From: a beta proteobacterium AAP51
GTDB taxonomy: Bacteria > Pseudomonadota > Gammaproteobacteria > Burkholderiales > Burkholderiaceae_C
Reading direction: 5' to 3'
DNA: 64,000 nt
Assembly: GCA_001295905.1 (NCBI GenBank)
Contig: LJHT01000003.1
Span: 28,387 to 92,386, forward strand
The position numbers and the translations under genes are program-made. Positions 46,098-54,529 of this stretch are shown here, piece after piece. Under the pieces are notes generated by a model that made no database searches, was not told the origin of the DNA, and saw nothing but the letters and a program-made list of their open reading frames with translations. Each line of letters opens with the position of its first letter. Within the stretch, counting starts at the first letter, position 1.

Positions 46098-47909
46098 ATG
46101 GCTTACCGGTGGAGCCTGGAAGGGCCTGCCTTTGAATTCCCCACACCTTACGGCACCGAAAACCGGTTCCTGGTGTGGCGGGGCTATGCGCTCATCGCTT
46201 TCGCCGTGGTCATTGCCGCCATCGTGTCTTTCGTGGGTGGCGACACCGCTGCCGCACCCACGGTGGTGCTCGACAAACCGCCCGAGCCCGCCAGCGTGGT
46301 GCCGCACCTCGTGGCCGCGATGTTGCTGTCCCTGCTGGGCGCGCGCGATCTCTGGAAGGCCTCGGCGCAGCGCACCTTGCTGCTGGCCCCAGGCCAGCCC
46401 AGTTCCCTGACGGCCGAGGTGCCGCGCGAAGGCAGCGGCATCAGTGCTGGCGCCGCCCCCTTGCAGCGCCTGCTGGAGGTGGGTGACTTCAAGCACGCGC
46501 CCGTGGGCGGCTCTTACGCCGCCGCGCTGGAGATGCTGGGCCCCGAACTCGCCGCAGCGCCGCGCACGCTGCATGCCTACCTGCGCGTGCGCATCGCCCA
46601 CCTGGTGCTGGCCGCGGGCCTGGCGCTCGTGCTGCTGCTGTGTTTCCTCGGCTTCCGCACAGCCCCGGCCCAGGGCCTGGCGGCGCTGGTGCCGCTGCTG
46701 CTGTGCGCTGGCGTGCTGGCGCACCGCGCCTTGTGGCCTGACGGCGAAGCCCTGGCTCCCTGGCTGGTGGCCGTGCTGGTGCTGGCTGCGGGTGCCCTGG
46801 CCGCCGCGCTGGGCCATTACGCCGAGGCCGTGCCGCGCTCGGCCTCGGTGCCGCGCCTGGGGCTGCCGCTGGCGGCCGCGGTGATGCTGGGCAGCGTGCT
46901 CATCTTCGAAGGTCTGGGCGTGCTGGCCGCGCGTGCGCAGCTGCAGGCCGCGTGGTTGCCGGCCGTGGCGCCCGAGGAAGCCGTGATGGCCTTCGAGGGC
47001 GACCCCGAACAGCTGCTGCGCGACATCGACCTCGAACTGCACCGCCAGTGGACCGAGGGCATTCCCAACCGCCGCTACGGCTGGCAGGCCGCCCCGCCTG
47101 CGCGCAGCAGCGACGAAGCGCAGTTCCAGGCCGTGGTGCTGGAAGAGTCGCAACCCCTGGTGCCCAGCCAGCTGGCGCGCGGTGTGCGCCAAACCGCACC
47201 GGCGCTGCCGCAGACCCCGGCGCGCCTGCGCACCCTGCTGGCGCTGGACGTGGCCGGTCTGCTGTGGAGCCTGGCCGGCGCCCTGGCCTGGGTGTGGCTG
47301 GCCTGGGCGCACATGCGCGCGCCCGGCGCGGCCTGGGTGCCCGCGGCCGCCGGCATTGCCGCCATGACGGTGGGCGGTTATGCGCTGCGGGTGGGCCACC
47401 TGCTGTGGAGCCGCGTGGAAGTGAGCTCCACCCTCACCTGGCTGGCCATGGAAGGCCCCATGCAACGCCTGGCCGAGGCCGGCCGTGGCCGCGCCGAGCA
47501 CCTGCGCGTGCCGGCGCTGCGCCTGCGCGCCCGCGTGGCGGTGCTGAAGTCGGTGTTCTACGCCGCCGCGCCCCACGGCCCCGGCAGCCGCGCGATGCTC
47601 GATCTGCAGGCGCAGCGCAACGCCGGCCAGGCCTGGCTGACGGCCGTGCAGGAGCTGGCCCGCCACGCCCAGCCGGCGCCCACGCCGGCGGTGCAGGCCG
47701 TGGCGCGTGCGAAGGCGCGTGACCAGCGCGATGGCCGTGCCGCCGAGAACGAGGCGGCGCCGGCCAGCGCCGCCAACGCGCCGTCTTCGGGCCTGTCGCC
47801 CGCCTTCGCGCCCAAGCGGCCGGCCCGTTTCTGCATGCACTGCGGCACGCCGCTGCTGCAGGGCGCGCGCTTCTGCCAGCACTGCGGCTCGATCGTCCCG
47901 GCCGAGTGA
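46098..47909 (+). CDS. Polytopic membrane protein with C-terminal zinc ribbons
   Basis: 603 residues, family not recognised. About eight membrane helices (near 27-45, 67-85, 160-182, 190-210, 215-240, 258-280, 380-402, 410-432) flank a soluble segment (about 285-375) and a long cytoplasmic C-terminal part. The last 25 residues hold two CxxC pairs, RFCMHCGTPLLQGARFCQHCGSIVP, i.e. a double zinc-ribbon half pair like 'zinc-ribbon domain' tails. Phe/Tyr-rich N-terminus AYRWSLEGPAFEFPTPYGTENRF looks like a conserved soluble cap. GGAG precedes the ATG. It sits alone between icmF and mutL. Confidence 0.75.
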   Translation: MAYRWSLEGPAFEFPTPYGTENRFLVWRGYALIAFAVVIAAIVSFVGGDTAAAPTVVLDKPPEPASVVPHLVAAMLLSLLGARDLWKASAQRTLLLAPGQPSSLTAEVPREGSGISAGAAPLQRLLEVGDFKHAPVGGSYAAALEMLGPELAAAPRTLHAYLRVRIAHLVLAAGLALVLLLCFLGFRTAPAQGLAALVPLLLCAGVLAHRALWPDGEALAPWLVAVLVLAAGALAAALGHYAEAVPRSASVPRLGLPLAAAVMLGSVLIFEGLGVLAARAQLQAAWLPAVAPEEAVMAFEGDPEQLLRDIDLELHRQWTEGIPNRRYGWQAAPPARSSDEAQFQAVVLEESQPLVPSQLARGVRQTAPALPQTPARLRTLLALDVAGLLWSLAGALAWVWLAWAHMRAPGAAWVPAAAGIAAMTVGGYALRVGHLLWSRVEVSSTLTWLAMEGPMQRLAEAGRGRAEHLRVPALRLRARVAVLKSVFYAAAPHGPGSRAMLDLQAQRNAGQAWLTAVQELARHAQPAPTPAVQAVARAKARDQRDGRAAENEAAPASAANAPSSGLSPAFAPKRPARFCMHCGTPLLQGARFCQHCGSIVPAE

Positions 47910-47937
47910 GCGGCGGCCCCGGGTCGGGGCCCCCTCC

Positions 47938-47943
47938 TACAAT
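47938..47943 (+). promoter_or_regulatory. -10 box of mutL giving a possible leaderless mRNA
   Basis: TACAAT ends seven bases before the mutL ATG (47951), the same geometry as at purU. There is no Shine-Dalgarno. No good -35 is seen. A start site at or next to the A of the ATG would make the mRNA leaderless. Confidence 0.5.
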
Positions 47944-47950
47944 CCAGCGC

Positions 47951-49975
47951 ATGACCGCCGTGCTGCCGCCCACCCCCCTGCGGCCCACCGCCGAGCCCCG
48001 GGCAAGCCTGGGTGCCGGCCTGCCGGCACCGCGCCGCATCCGCGAACTGCCCGACGAACTGGTGAGCCAGATCGCCGCCGGCGAAGTGGTGGAACGCCCC
48101 GCCTCGGTGGTGCGCGAGCTGGTCGACAACGCGCTGGACGCCGGCGCCACGCACATCACCGTGCGGCTGCTGGCCGGTGGCGTGCGCGCCATCGTGGTGG
48201 AAGACGACGGCAGCGGCATCCCGCGTGAAGACCTGCCACTGGCCTTGAAGCGGCATGCCACCAGCAAGATCCAGTCGCTGCACGAACTGGAGAGCGTGGC
48301 GACGATGGGCTTTCGCGGTGAAGCGCTGGCCGCCATCCTCTCGGTGGCCGAGATGGTGCTCACCACCCGCACCGCCGAAGCGCCGCACGCCTGGCGCCTG
48401 CACGCGCGCAGCGGCGAGCTGGCCCCGGCCGCACGCGGCACCGGCACCACGGTGGAGGTGAACGAGCTCTTCTTCAGCACCCCCGCGCGGCGCAAGTTCC
48501 TGAAGACCGACGCCACCGAGTTCGCGCACGCGCTGGAGGCCGTGCGCCGGCACGCCCTGGCGCGGCCTGACGTCGGCTTTGCGGTGTGGCACGAGAACCG
48601 CCTGGCCGCGCAATGGCGCACCGCCGCGCCGCCCCAGCGCTGGGCCGATGTGCTGGGCGCCGATTTCATCGCCGCCAGCCGCCCGCTGCAGGCCGAGCGC
48701 GGCCCGCTGGCCCTGCAGGGCCTGGCCGGCCAACCCGAGGCCGCACGCGCCCGGGCCGACCTGCAGTACCTCTTCGTCAACGGCCGCTACGTGCGCGACC
48801 GCCTGCTCGCGCACGCCGTGCGTTCGGCCTACGAAGACCAGCTGCACGGCAGCCGCCAGCCGGCCTACCTGCTGTTCCTGCAGATCGCGCCCGAGCTGGT
48901 GGACGTGAACGTGCACCCGACCAAGATCGAGGTGCGCTTCCGCGACGGCCGCGCCGTGCACCAGGCCGTGCGCGGCGCGGTGGAAGACGCTTTGGCCCCC
49001 AGCCGCGCGGCAGGGTCCGAAGTGGCCTCTGCCGCCGCCATGGGTGCGGCCGAAGAGCCGCTGGCCGCGGCCCCGTTGGCATCGCCAGGTGCTGACCCGG
49101 CCTCGGTCCTGCCGACGGCCCCTGCATCAGCACCTCTGGCCGGCTGGCAGCCCGGCCTGGCCTGGGCCGAGCCCGCGCACGCCGGCTCTGCCGCCCGGGA
49201 AGGCGGCCACCTCCCGGCGCCAGAGGCCAAAGAGGCCCCGGCCCCTTGGCGCACACCCCAGGGCAGCGGAGGCCTGGCCACCTGGGCGGCCTTGCGAGCG
49301 GCGGCCACCCCGGCCCCGGGTACGCCGCTGGCGGCTTCAGGGCCGGCCGGCGCGGCGGTGGCAGCCAGCGCCCCCGAGGCCTGGCCGCTGGGCCGCGCCA
49401 TCGCGCAGATCGGCGGCGTCTACCTGCTCGCCGAAAACAGCCATGGTCTCGTGGTGGTGGACATGCACGCGGCGCACGAACGCATCGTCTACGAAGGGCT
49501 GAAGCGCTCGGCCCAGGGCCAGGCGCGCCTGCCTTCGCAGCCGCTGCTGATACCGCAGACCCTGCCGGCCACGGCGGCCGAGATCGCCACCGCCGAGGCC
49601 GAGAGCGAAGCGCTGCTGGCGCTGGGCCTGGAGGTGGGCGTGCTCAGCGCCCACACGCTGGTGGTGCGCAGCGGCCCGGCGGCGCTGCTGGCCGGCGGCA
49701 CGGCCGACCTGGCCGAGCTCACGCGTTCGGTGCTGGCCGAACTGCAGGAAGCCGGCGCCAGCCGCGTGGTGCAACGCGCGCGCGACGAGCTGCTGGCCAC
49801 CATGGCCTGCCACGCCGCCGTGCGCGCCAACCGCCGGCTGACGCTGGAAGAGATGAACGCGCTGCTGCGCGAAATGGAAAGCACCGAACGCGCCGACACC
49901 TGCAACCACGGCCGCCCCACCTGGCGGCAGGTGACGATGAAGGAACTGGACGCACTGTTCCTGCGCGGTCGCTGA
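47951..49975 (+). CDS. mutL: DNA mismatch repair protein MutL
   Basis: Links MutS mismatch recognition to strand incision. 674 residues. N-terminal GHKL ATPase (about 25-360): IAAGEVVERPASVVRELVDNALDAGAT, VEDDGSGIPREDL, TMGFRGEALAAI, and RYLF-type LQYLFVNGRYVRDR. An Ala/Pro-rich linker (about 360-480) precedes the dimerisation/endonuclease domain with VVVDMHAAHERIVYE, i.e. DxHA-x2-E-x4-E, and CHAAVRANRRLTLEEMNALL plus the C-terminal CNHGRPTW zinc-linked block. The endonuclease motif is kept (Gln replaced by Met), as expected for an organism lacking MutH. Start ATG 47951. Confidence 0.96.
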   Translation: MTAVLPPTPLRPTAEPRASLGAGLPAPRRIRELPDELVSQIAAGEVVERPASVVRELVDNALDAGATHITVRLLAGGVRAIVVEDDGSGIPREDLPLALKRHATSKIQSLHELESVATMGFRGEALAAILSVAEMVLTTRTAEAPHAWRLHARSGELAPAARGTGTTVEVNELFFSTPARRKFLKTDATEFAHALEAVRRHALARPDVGFAVWHENRLAAQWRTAAPPQRWADVLGADFIAASRPLQAERGPLALQGLAGQPEAARARADLQYLFVNGRYVRDRLLAHAVRSAYEDQLHGSRQPAYLLFLQIAPELVDVNVHPTKIEVRFRDGRAVHQAVRGAVEDALAPSRAAGSEVASAAAMGAAEEPLAAAPLASPGADPASVLPTAPASAPLAGWQPGLAWAEPAHAGSAAREGGHLPAPEAKEAPAPWRTPQGSGGLATWAALRAAATPAPGTPLAASGPAGAAVAASAPEAWPLGRAIAQIGGVYLLAENSHGLVVVDMHAAHERIVYEGLKRSAQGQARLPSQPLLIPQTLPATAAEIATAEAESEALLALGLEVGVLSAHTLVVRSGPAALLAGGTADLAELTRSVLAELQEAGASRVVQRARDELLATMACHAAVRANRRLTLEEMNALLREMESTERADTCNHGRPTWRQVTMKELDALFLRGR

Positions 49976-49982
49976 GCCCGCG

Positions 49983-50008
49983 CGTGCAAGGCCGGAAGGC
50001 CTTGCACG
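49983..50008. terminator. Hairpin terminator between mutL and the DUF2062 gene
   Basis: Perfect 11-bp stem CGTGCAAGGCC / GGCCTTGCACG closed by a GGAA tetraloop, 8 bases after the mutL stop. It sits between convergent genes and should fold in both transcripts. No T tract. Some 30 bp further on, GCGATTTCACGC repeats the loop-and-arm sequence of the hairpin at 27483. Confidence 0.65.
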
Positions 50009-50065
50009 GCTGGCGAAGGCCGAGCGGCGATTTCACGCTGCGCGGCTGAGCCCGCACAGGGAAGC

Positions 50066-50680
50066 TCAGCCGCGCGGCGGTGCGCGCCCGGCCTCGCGCA
50101 GGCGGGCCCGGCGCTTCATCCGCACGCGCAGGTGCCACACCAGGTTCACCAACCCATAGGCCAGGCCGCCAAAACCCACGGCGAAGACGGCCGCGCCCAG
50201 CAGCAGGGGCTTGCCCACGCTGGCCAGGCCGTCGACGCTGCGCTGCCAGAAGTTGCGTGTGTCTGCCGCAGCAGAGGCCGCCGCCGCGGCCTTCTCGCCT
50301 GCCGTGGCCGGGCTGGCGCTGCCGTGGTCGCCGGGCAGCGGTGGCGGCCGGCCGCTGGCGTCTTCCCCCAGCAGCCAGCTGCCCACGCGCCAGGCGGCGT
50401 AGTACACCGGCCCGAAGGTCAGCGGCGTGTTCACGAAGGTGGCGGCCACCGAGGCCGGCACGTTGGCGCGCAAGGCCACCGAAGCCGCGGCGGACAGCGG
50501 AATCTGCGCCACCGGGATGATGAACGCGAAGAACACGCCGATGCCCGCCCCCAGGGCGATGCCACGGCGGCTCATGTGCCACAGGCGCGGGTGCAGCAGC
50601 GAAGGCCCCAGCCAGCGCAGCCAGCGGTTGGCTGCCAGGCTCTCGGGCGTGGGCATCAGGCGGCGCAGGCGGTTCAGCAT
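50066..50680 (-). CDS. DUF2062 family membrane protein
   Basis: 204 residues. Two or three membrane helices: GIALGAGIGVFFAFIIPVAQIPLSAAASVAL (about 40-70), FVNTPLTFGPVYYAAWRVGSWLL (about 82-105) and LLLGAAVFAVGFGGLAYGLVNLVWHL (about 155-180), separated by an Ala-rich soluble stretch. The block NVPASVAATFVNTPLTFGPVYYAAW is the DUF2062 signature (ANPLT-like). Function unknown. Starts 4 bp after the stop of the diguanylate cyclase gene, making it the last gene of a three-gene unit. Confidence 0.85.
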   Translation of the reverse strand: MLNRLRRLMPTPESLAANRWLRWLGPSLLHPRLWHMSRRGIALGAGIGVFFAFIIPVAQIPLSAAASVALRANVPASVAATFVNTPLTFGPVYYAAWRVGSWLLGEDASGRPPPLPGDHGSASPATAGEKAAAAASAAADTRNFWQRSVDGLASVGKPLLLGAAVFAVGFGGLAYGLVNLVWHLRVRMKRRARLREAGRAPPRG

Positions 50681-50683
50681 GGT

Positions 50684-51655
50684 CTAACCCGCCACGCGGT
50701 TGCGGCCGGCATGCTTGGCCTCGTAAAGCCGGCCGTCGGCGGCGCCCAGCAGTTCGCGCAGCGTCTGCACGCCCGGGCCGAGCGCGGCCACGCCGAAAGA
50801 GGCGGTCTGGTTGTGCGGCTGCTCGCGGCCGTCGGCCAGCTGCAGCTGCCAGGTGCGTGCGGCCAGCGCGGCGCGCACCCTTTCGGCCAGGGCCCGGGCT
50901 TCGGGCAGCGCCGTGTGCGGCAGCACGGCCAGGAACTCTTCGCCGCCGGTGCGGCCCATCACGTCGGTGGCGCGCAGCGCGGCGTGGGCGGTGGCGGCGG
51001 CCTCGCGCAGCACCTGGTCGCCGGCCTGGTGGCCCCAGCGGTCGTTCACGGTCTTGAAGTGGTCGAGGTCGAAGCACACCACCGACAAGGGCTGTGAATT
51101 GCGCCGCGCCAGGCGCACTTCGCGCGCCAGCATGTCCATCACGTAGCGCCGCGTGAACACTTCGGTGCCGGCGTCCACCGTGGCCATGCGGTAGATGTGG
51201 TCGTGCAGCAGCGCGTGGATGCTCTCGCGCTGGAAGAACTTCAGCACCACCTCGCCCAGGCGCAGCATGTCGCCATCGGCCAGCCGCACGCTGCCGCGCA
51301 GGCGCTGTTCGTTCACCCAGCTGCCGTTGACGGACTCGAGGTCGCGCAGCAGCACCTCGTCACCCTGCACCTGCAACTCGGCATGGCGGCGGCTGATGGC
51401 GGGGTTGTCCAGCAGCACCTGGCAGTCGGGCGCGCGGCCCACGCTGAGCGTGCCTTCGGGCAGCGTGAAGCGGCGGCCGGGTTCGGCGCCGCTGTACAGC
51501 ACCAGGCAGGCGCTGCGCGTGGCGGGGTCGCCCAGGCTCTGGAACAGCGTGAGTTCGCCCTGCTTCAGGCGCACGGTGGGCTGGTCCCAGTGCTGCGGGC
51601 CGTCGGGCCCGGGCGCTTCGGAAGGAAGGCTCACGGCCAGGGTGCCTTCGTTCAT
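50684..51655 (-). CDS. FHA-domain diguanylate cyclase (GGEEF)
   Basis: Makes cyclic di-GMP; 323 residues. FHA domain at about 60-130: GTLSVGRAPDCQVLLDNPAISRRHAELQVQ..LRDLESVNGSWVNEQRL, with the Arg, Ser, His and Asn used for phosphothreonine binding. GGDEF domain at about 165-320: LSVVCFDLDHFKTVNDRWGHQAGDQVLRE and the active site GRTGGEEFLAVLP. No RxxD inhibitory site is visible just before it. It is soluble, so it may be activated by a phosphorylated partner, perhaps of a Ser/Thr kinase. Overlaps the asparaginase stop by 4 bp. Confidence 0.93.
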   Translation of the reverse strand: MNEGTLAVSLPSEAPGPDGPQHWDQPTVRLKQGELTLFQSLGDPATRSACLVLYSGAEPGRRFTLPEGTLSVGRAPDCQVLLDNPAISRRHAELQVQGDEVLLRDLESVNGSWVNEQRLRGSVRLADGDMLRLGEVVLKFFQRESIHALLHDHIYRMATVDAGTEVFTRRYVMDMLAREVRLARRNSQPLSVVCFDLDHFKTVNDRWGHQAGDQVLREAAATAHAALRATDVMGRTGGEEFLAVLPHTALPEARALAERVRAALAARTWQLQLADGREQPHNQTASFGVAALGPGVQTLRELLGAADGRLYEAKHAGRNRVAG

Positions 51656-52695
51656 GCCGGCAGCAGCGCGCTGCTGGCACGCAGCCGGCCCACGGTGATG
51701 CCGTTCCAGTTCACCAGCGGCACGTCGGCCAGGCCGTGGACGAAGGCGGCCTCTTCGCCGTGCAGCGGCAGCAGGCGCGCCAGCAGTGCGGCCATCACCA
51801 CCTCGCAGGCGCGCGCGGTGTTGCCGTCTTCCATCTTCAGCGCCACGCCCAGGCCCAGGCTGGGCAGTGCGGCGCAGTACACGCCTTCGGCGCCCACCTT
51901 GCAGAACACGCGTTCGCCCAGGCGCTGCATCACGCGGGTGTCGAAGCGGCCGGTGCCGGCCACCATCTGCGGGGCCCGCGCCACCGCCTGGCGCAGACGC
52001 AGCGCTGCCCGCGCATGGCCGGGGCGCAGGGCGGTGCCGGTGGCCACGCGTGCGAAGGCATGGGCCAGGTGGCGCAGCGGGATGGCGTAGGTGGGAATGC
52101 TGCAGCCGTCGGTGCCCACGGCGGCTTTCGACAGGTCGTAGCCGGTGGTGGCTTCGAGCGCAGCCGTCACTTCGCGCATCACCGGGTGCCCGGGCTGCAC
52201 ATAGCCCTGCAGGAAGGCCCGGCGGTCGCCCTCCTGGGCCTGCTCTGACATGAGGCAGCCCAGGCACACGAAGCCGGCGTGTTTGCCCGAGCAGTTGTTG
52301 TTCAGCGCGGTCGGCTGGGCGCCTGCGGCGGCCAGGGCCTTCAGCGCACCGTCGAAGTAGGGCCAGTGCGTGCCGCATTCCAGCGCTGCCACGTCCACGC
52401 CGGCCTTGGCCAGCATCGAGGCCGCGGTGGCCGTGTGCTGGGCCTCGCCACCGTGGCTGGCGCAGGCCAGGGCCAGTTCTTCGTCGTTCAGGCCGTAACG
52501 TTCGGCCGCGCCGCTTTCCACCAGCGGCAGGGCCTGCAGCACCTTCACGGCGCTGCGCGGGAAGATCGGGCGCTCGATGTCGCCCCAGGCGCTGTGCACG
52601 GCGCCGTCGGCATCGACCACGGCCACCGCACCGCGGTGGGCCGACTCGACGATGCCGCCGCGCAGGGCTTCGGCGAGGATGGGCTGGATTTGCAT
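51652..52695 (-). CDS. L-asparaginase II family protein
   Basis: 347 residues of the PF06089 asparaginase family (Rhizobium etli AnsA / ReAII type), distinct from the bacterial type I/II enzymes used clinically. Conserved: PRSAVKVLQALPLVESGAAE, CASHGGEAQHT, LNNNCSGKHAGFVCLG and GTDGCSIPTYAIPLRHLAHAFA, the last two carrying the catalytic Ser/Lys and zinc ligands. Hydrolyses asparagine to aspartate and ammonia in the cytoplasm. First gene of the operon with the diguanylate cyclase and DUF2062 protein. Start ATG 52695; an ATG at 52734 is also in frame. Confidence 0.92.
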   Translation of the reverse strand: MQIQPILAEALRGGIVESAHRGAVAVVDADGAVHSAWGDIERPIFPRSAVKVLQALPLVESGAAERYGLNDEELALACASHGGEAQHTATAASMLAKAGVDVAALECGTHWPYFDGALKALAAAGAQPTALNNNCSGKHAGFVCLGCLMSEQAQEGDRRAFLQGYVQPGHPVMREVTAALEATTGYDLSKAAVGTDGCSIPTYAIPLRHLAHAFARVATGTALRPGHARAALRLRQAVARAPQMVAGTGRFDTRVMQRLGERVFCKVGAEGVYCAALPSLGLGVALKMEDGNTARACEVVMAALLARLLPLHGEEAAFVHGLADVPLVNWNGITVGRLRASSALLPA

Positions 52696-52806
52696 GCCCT
52701 GAACTGTAGTGGTGCTGCGCAGCGTGTGCGCCACAAGCCAGCCACCGGCGTCGGAAGCCGTGCGGTCCGCAGCACCGCCTCTTTCCCTTGCGGCATTTGC
52801 GGGTAC

Positions 52807-52833
52807 TCAACCCCAGCGGGCGCGTGCCGAAAT
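52807..52833 (+). promoter_or_regulatory. Sigma-28 (FliA)-type promoter of the chemoreceptor gene
   Basis: TCAA (52807-52810), 15-bp spacer, GCCGAAAT (52826-52833). The FliA consensus is TAAA-N15-GCCGATAA; the match is 3/4 and 6/8 with the exact spacing. It is 63 bp upstream of the methyl-accepting protein ATG, a class of gene normally transcribed by sigma-28. Implies the receptor is co-expressed with late flagellar genes. Confidence 0.7.
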
Positions 52834-52896
52834 CGCGCAGGAGCCTCGTCCGTTTCGGCTCGGCCACCCGACCCTGACCTTCCGGAGTCTCCACCG

Positions 52897-54453
52897 ATGT
52901 CTTCCTTCGCTTCACGCATGTCCATAGGACGCAAGCTGCTGGGTATCCAAGCGCTGCTTTTCCTGGTGATCGCGGCCATCGGCATCTACACCTTCGTCAT
53001 GCTGGAGCGCGTGGTCTCGGCCACCGACCGCGTGGCCACGCGTTATGCGCCGCAAGCAGAGCGCATTGCCGACATGCAGGTGCTGATGTTCCGCATCTCG
53101 CTCGAAGCCCGGCACGCCATGCTGGTGACCACCCCGCAGGCACGCGACGCCACGTTCGAGCGCATCGGCCAGTTCCGCAAGGAAATGCTCGCCACGATGG
53201 AGGCCTTCGACAGCAGCGTCACCACGGAGCGCGGCCGCGCCTTCGTCGCTGAATGGCGCAAGAGGGACGCCGTGTTCTGGCGCCTGGGCGGCGAAGTGCT
53301 GGCCAAGGTGCAGGCCGGCGACAACGCCGGTGCCTTCCAGCAACTCGAAACCGAACTGGTCGCGGCGCGCAACGCGGTGCTGGAGATCATCGACCAGCAG
53401 CAGGCTTTCCAGGCCGAACTGATGATGACGGCCGTGAGCCAGGCCGAAGGCGATGCCCGCAAGACCGAGAAGGTGGTGCCCGCGCTGGCCTTGCTGGGCC
53501 TGGCCGTGGCGGGCTACCTGTCTTGGCGCCTGGCGGCGATGATGCGCGGCGCGTTCCAGCGCGCCATCACCGTGACGCAGCGCATCGCGGGCGGCGACCT
53601 GAACGGCGACATCTATGTCCGCCCGGGCGACGAGTTCGGCAGCCTGTTCGAATCGATCGTCAACATGCAGACCCGCCTGCATTCGGTGGTGAACGAAGTG
53701 CGTGGCGTGGCGGCGCACATCGTCGAGGCGGCGCGCGAGATCGACGCGGCCAACCACGAGCTGGCCGAGGTCACCCGAACCCATGAAGGTGCCGTCGAAG
53801 GCACGCTGGGCGTGGCGCAGGCCATGAATTCTTCGGTGTCCCACAGTGCCGAGAGCGCGCGCCGCGCCAATGCGCTGGCCAGCGAGGCTTCGAAGGTGGC
53901 CAGCGAGGGCGGTGCCCAGATGGGCCGCGTGGCGCAGACGATGAGCGGCATCGACGAGTCTTCTCGCCGCATCGGCGACATCGTCAATGTGATCGATGGC
54001 ATCGCCTTCCAGACCAACATCCTGGCGCTGAATGCTGCCGTCGAGGCCGCGCGGGCGGGTGAGCAAGGGCGCGGGTTCGCCGTGGTGGCATCGGAGGTGC
54101 GGGCCCTGGCGCAGCGCAGCGCACAGGCGGCACGTGAGGTCAAGACACTGATCAGTGCGTCCGTCGAGCGCGTGCAGGCCGGCACCGAAACCGTGGGCGA
54201 TGCCGGCCGTACGCTGCAGGGCGTGGTGTCTTCGGTGGAGCAGGTGAGCGAGCTCATCGACGAACTGGCCCGCGGCACCCGCGAGCACACCGAAGGCTTT
54301 GCCGGCATTGCGCGTTCGGTGGACCAGATCGGCAGCGCCACCCGGCGCAGCGTGCAGGCGGTGGACCGCTCGGGCCAGGCCGCGGCACGGCTGCGCCAGC
54401 ATGCAGAGAGCCTGCAGGCCACCGTGGCCGCCTTCAACGCCGAATTGAGGTAG
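52897..54453 (+). CDS. Methyl-accepting chemotaxis protein
   Basis: 518 residues. TM1 at about 12-35 (LLGIQALLFLVIAAIGIYTFVML), a periplasmic four-helix-bundle sensor (about 36-190), TM2 at about 190-207 (VVPALALLGLAVAGYLSWRL), HAMP to about 265, then the signalling domain with the conserved hairpin tip IGDIVNVIDGIAFQTNILALNAAVEAARAGEQGRGFAVVASEVRALAQRSA. It has no C-terminal CheR-tethering pentapeptide. GGAG is 10 bases before the ATG. The ligand is unknown. Single gene with its own FliA-type promoter. Confidence 0.94.
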   Translation: MSSFASRMSIGRKLLGIQALLFLVIAAIGIYTFVMLERVVSATDRVATRYAPQAERIADMQVLMFRISLEARHAMLVTTPQARDATFERIGQFRKEMLATMEAFDSSVTTERGRAFVAEWRKRDAVFWRLGGEVLAKVQAGDNAGAFQQLETELVAARNAVLEIIDQQQAFQAELMMTAVSQAEGDARKTEKVVPALALLGLAVAGYLSWRLAAMMRGAFQRAITVTQRIAGGDLNGDIYVRPGDEFGSLFESIVNMQTRLHSVVNEVRGVAAHIVEAAREIDAANHELAEVTRTHEGAVEGTLGVAQAMNSSVSHSAESARRANALASEASKVASEGGAQMGRVAQTMSGIDESSRRIGDIVNVIDGIAFQTNILALNAAVEAARAGEQGRGFAVVASEVRALAQRSAQAAREVKTLISASVERVQAGTETVGDAGRTLQGVVSSVEQVSELIDELARGTREHTEGFAGIARSVDQIGSATRRSVQAVDRSGQAAARLRQHAESLQATVAAFNAELR

Positions 54454-54457
54454 TGCG

Positions 54458-54483
54458 CCGGCGCGCTTCGCCGGTCGGGTTTT
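54458..54483 (+). terminator. Intrinsic terminator after the chemoreceptor gene
   Basis: CCGGCG / CGCCGG stem (54458-54463, 54469-54474) with a 5-base loop, followed by TCGGG and four T residues (54480-54483). It lies 4 bases after the receptor stop. One of the few hairpins in this window with a T run. Confidence 0.6.
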
Positions 54484-54529
54484 CCGGCGGCCGCTGAAGC
54501 GCCCGCCGACCAGGACCCAGAATCGCGCG

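Noticed and set aside
45624..47882. 752-codon open frame on the minus strand
   Set aside because: Antisense to the zinc-ribbon membrane protein and the end of icmF; Gln/Arg/His-rich low-complexity translation and no plausible start or Shine-Dalgarno.
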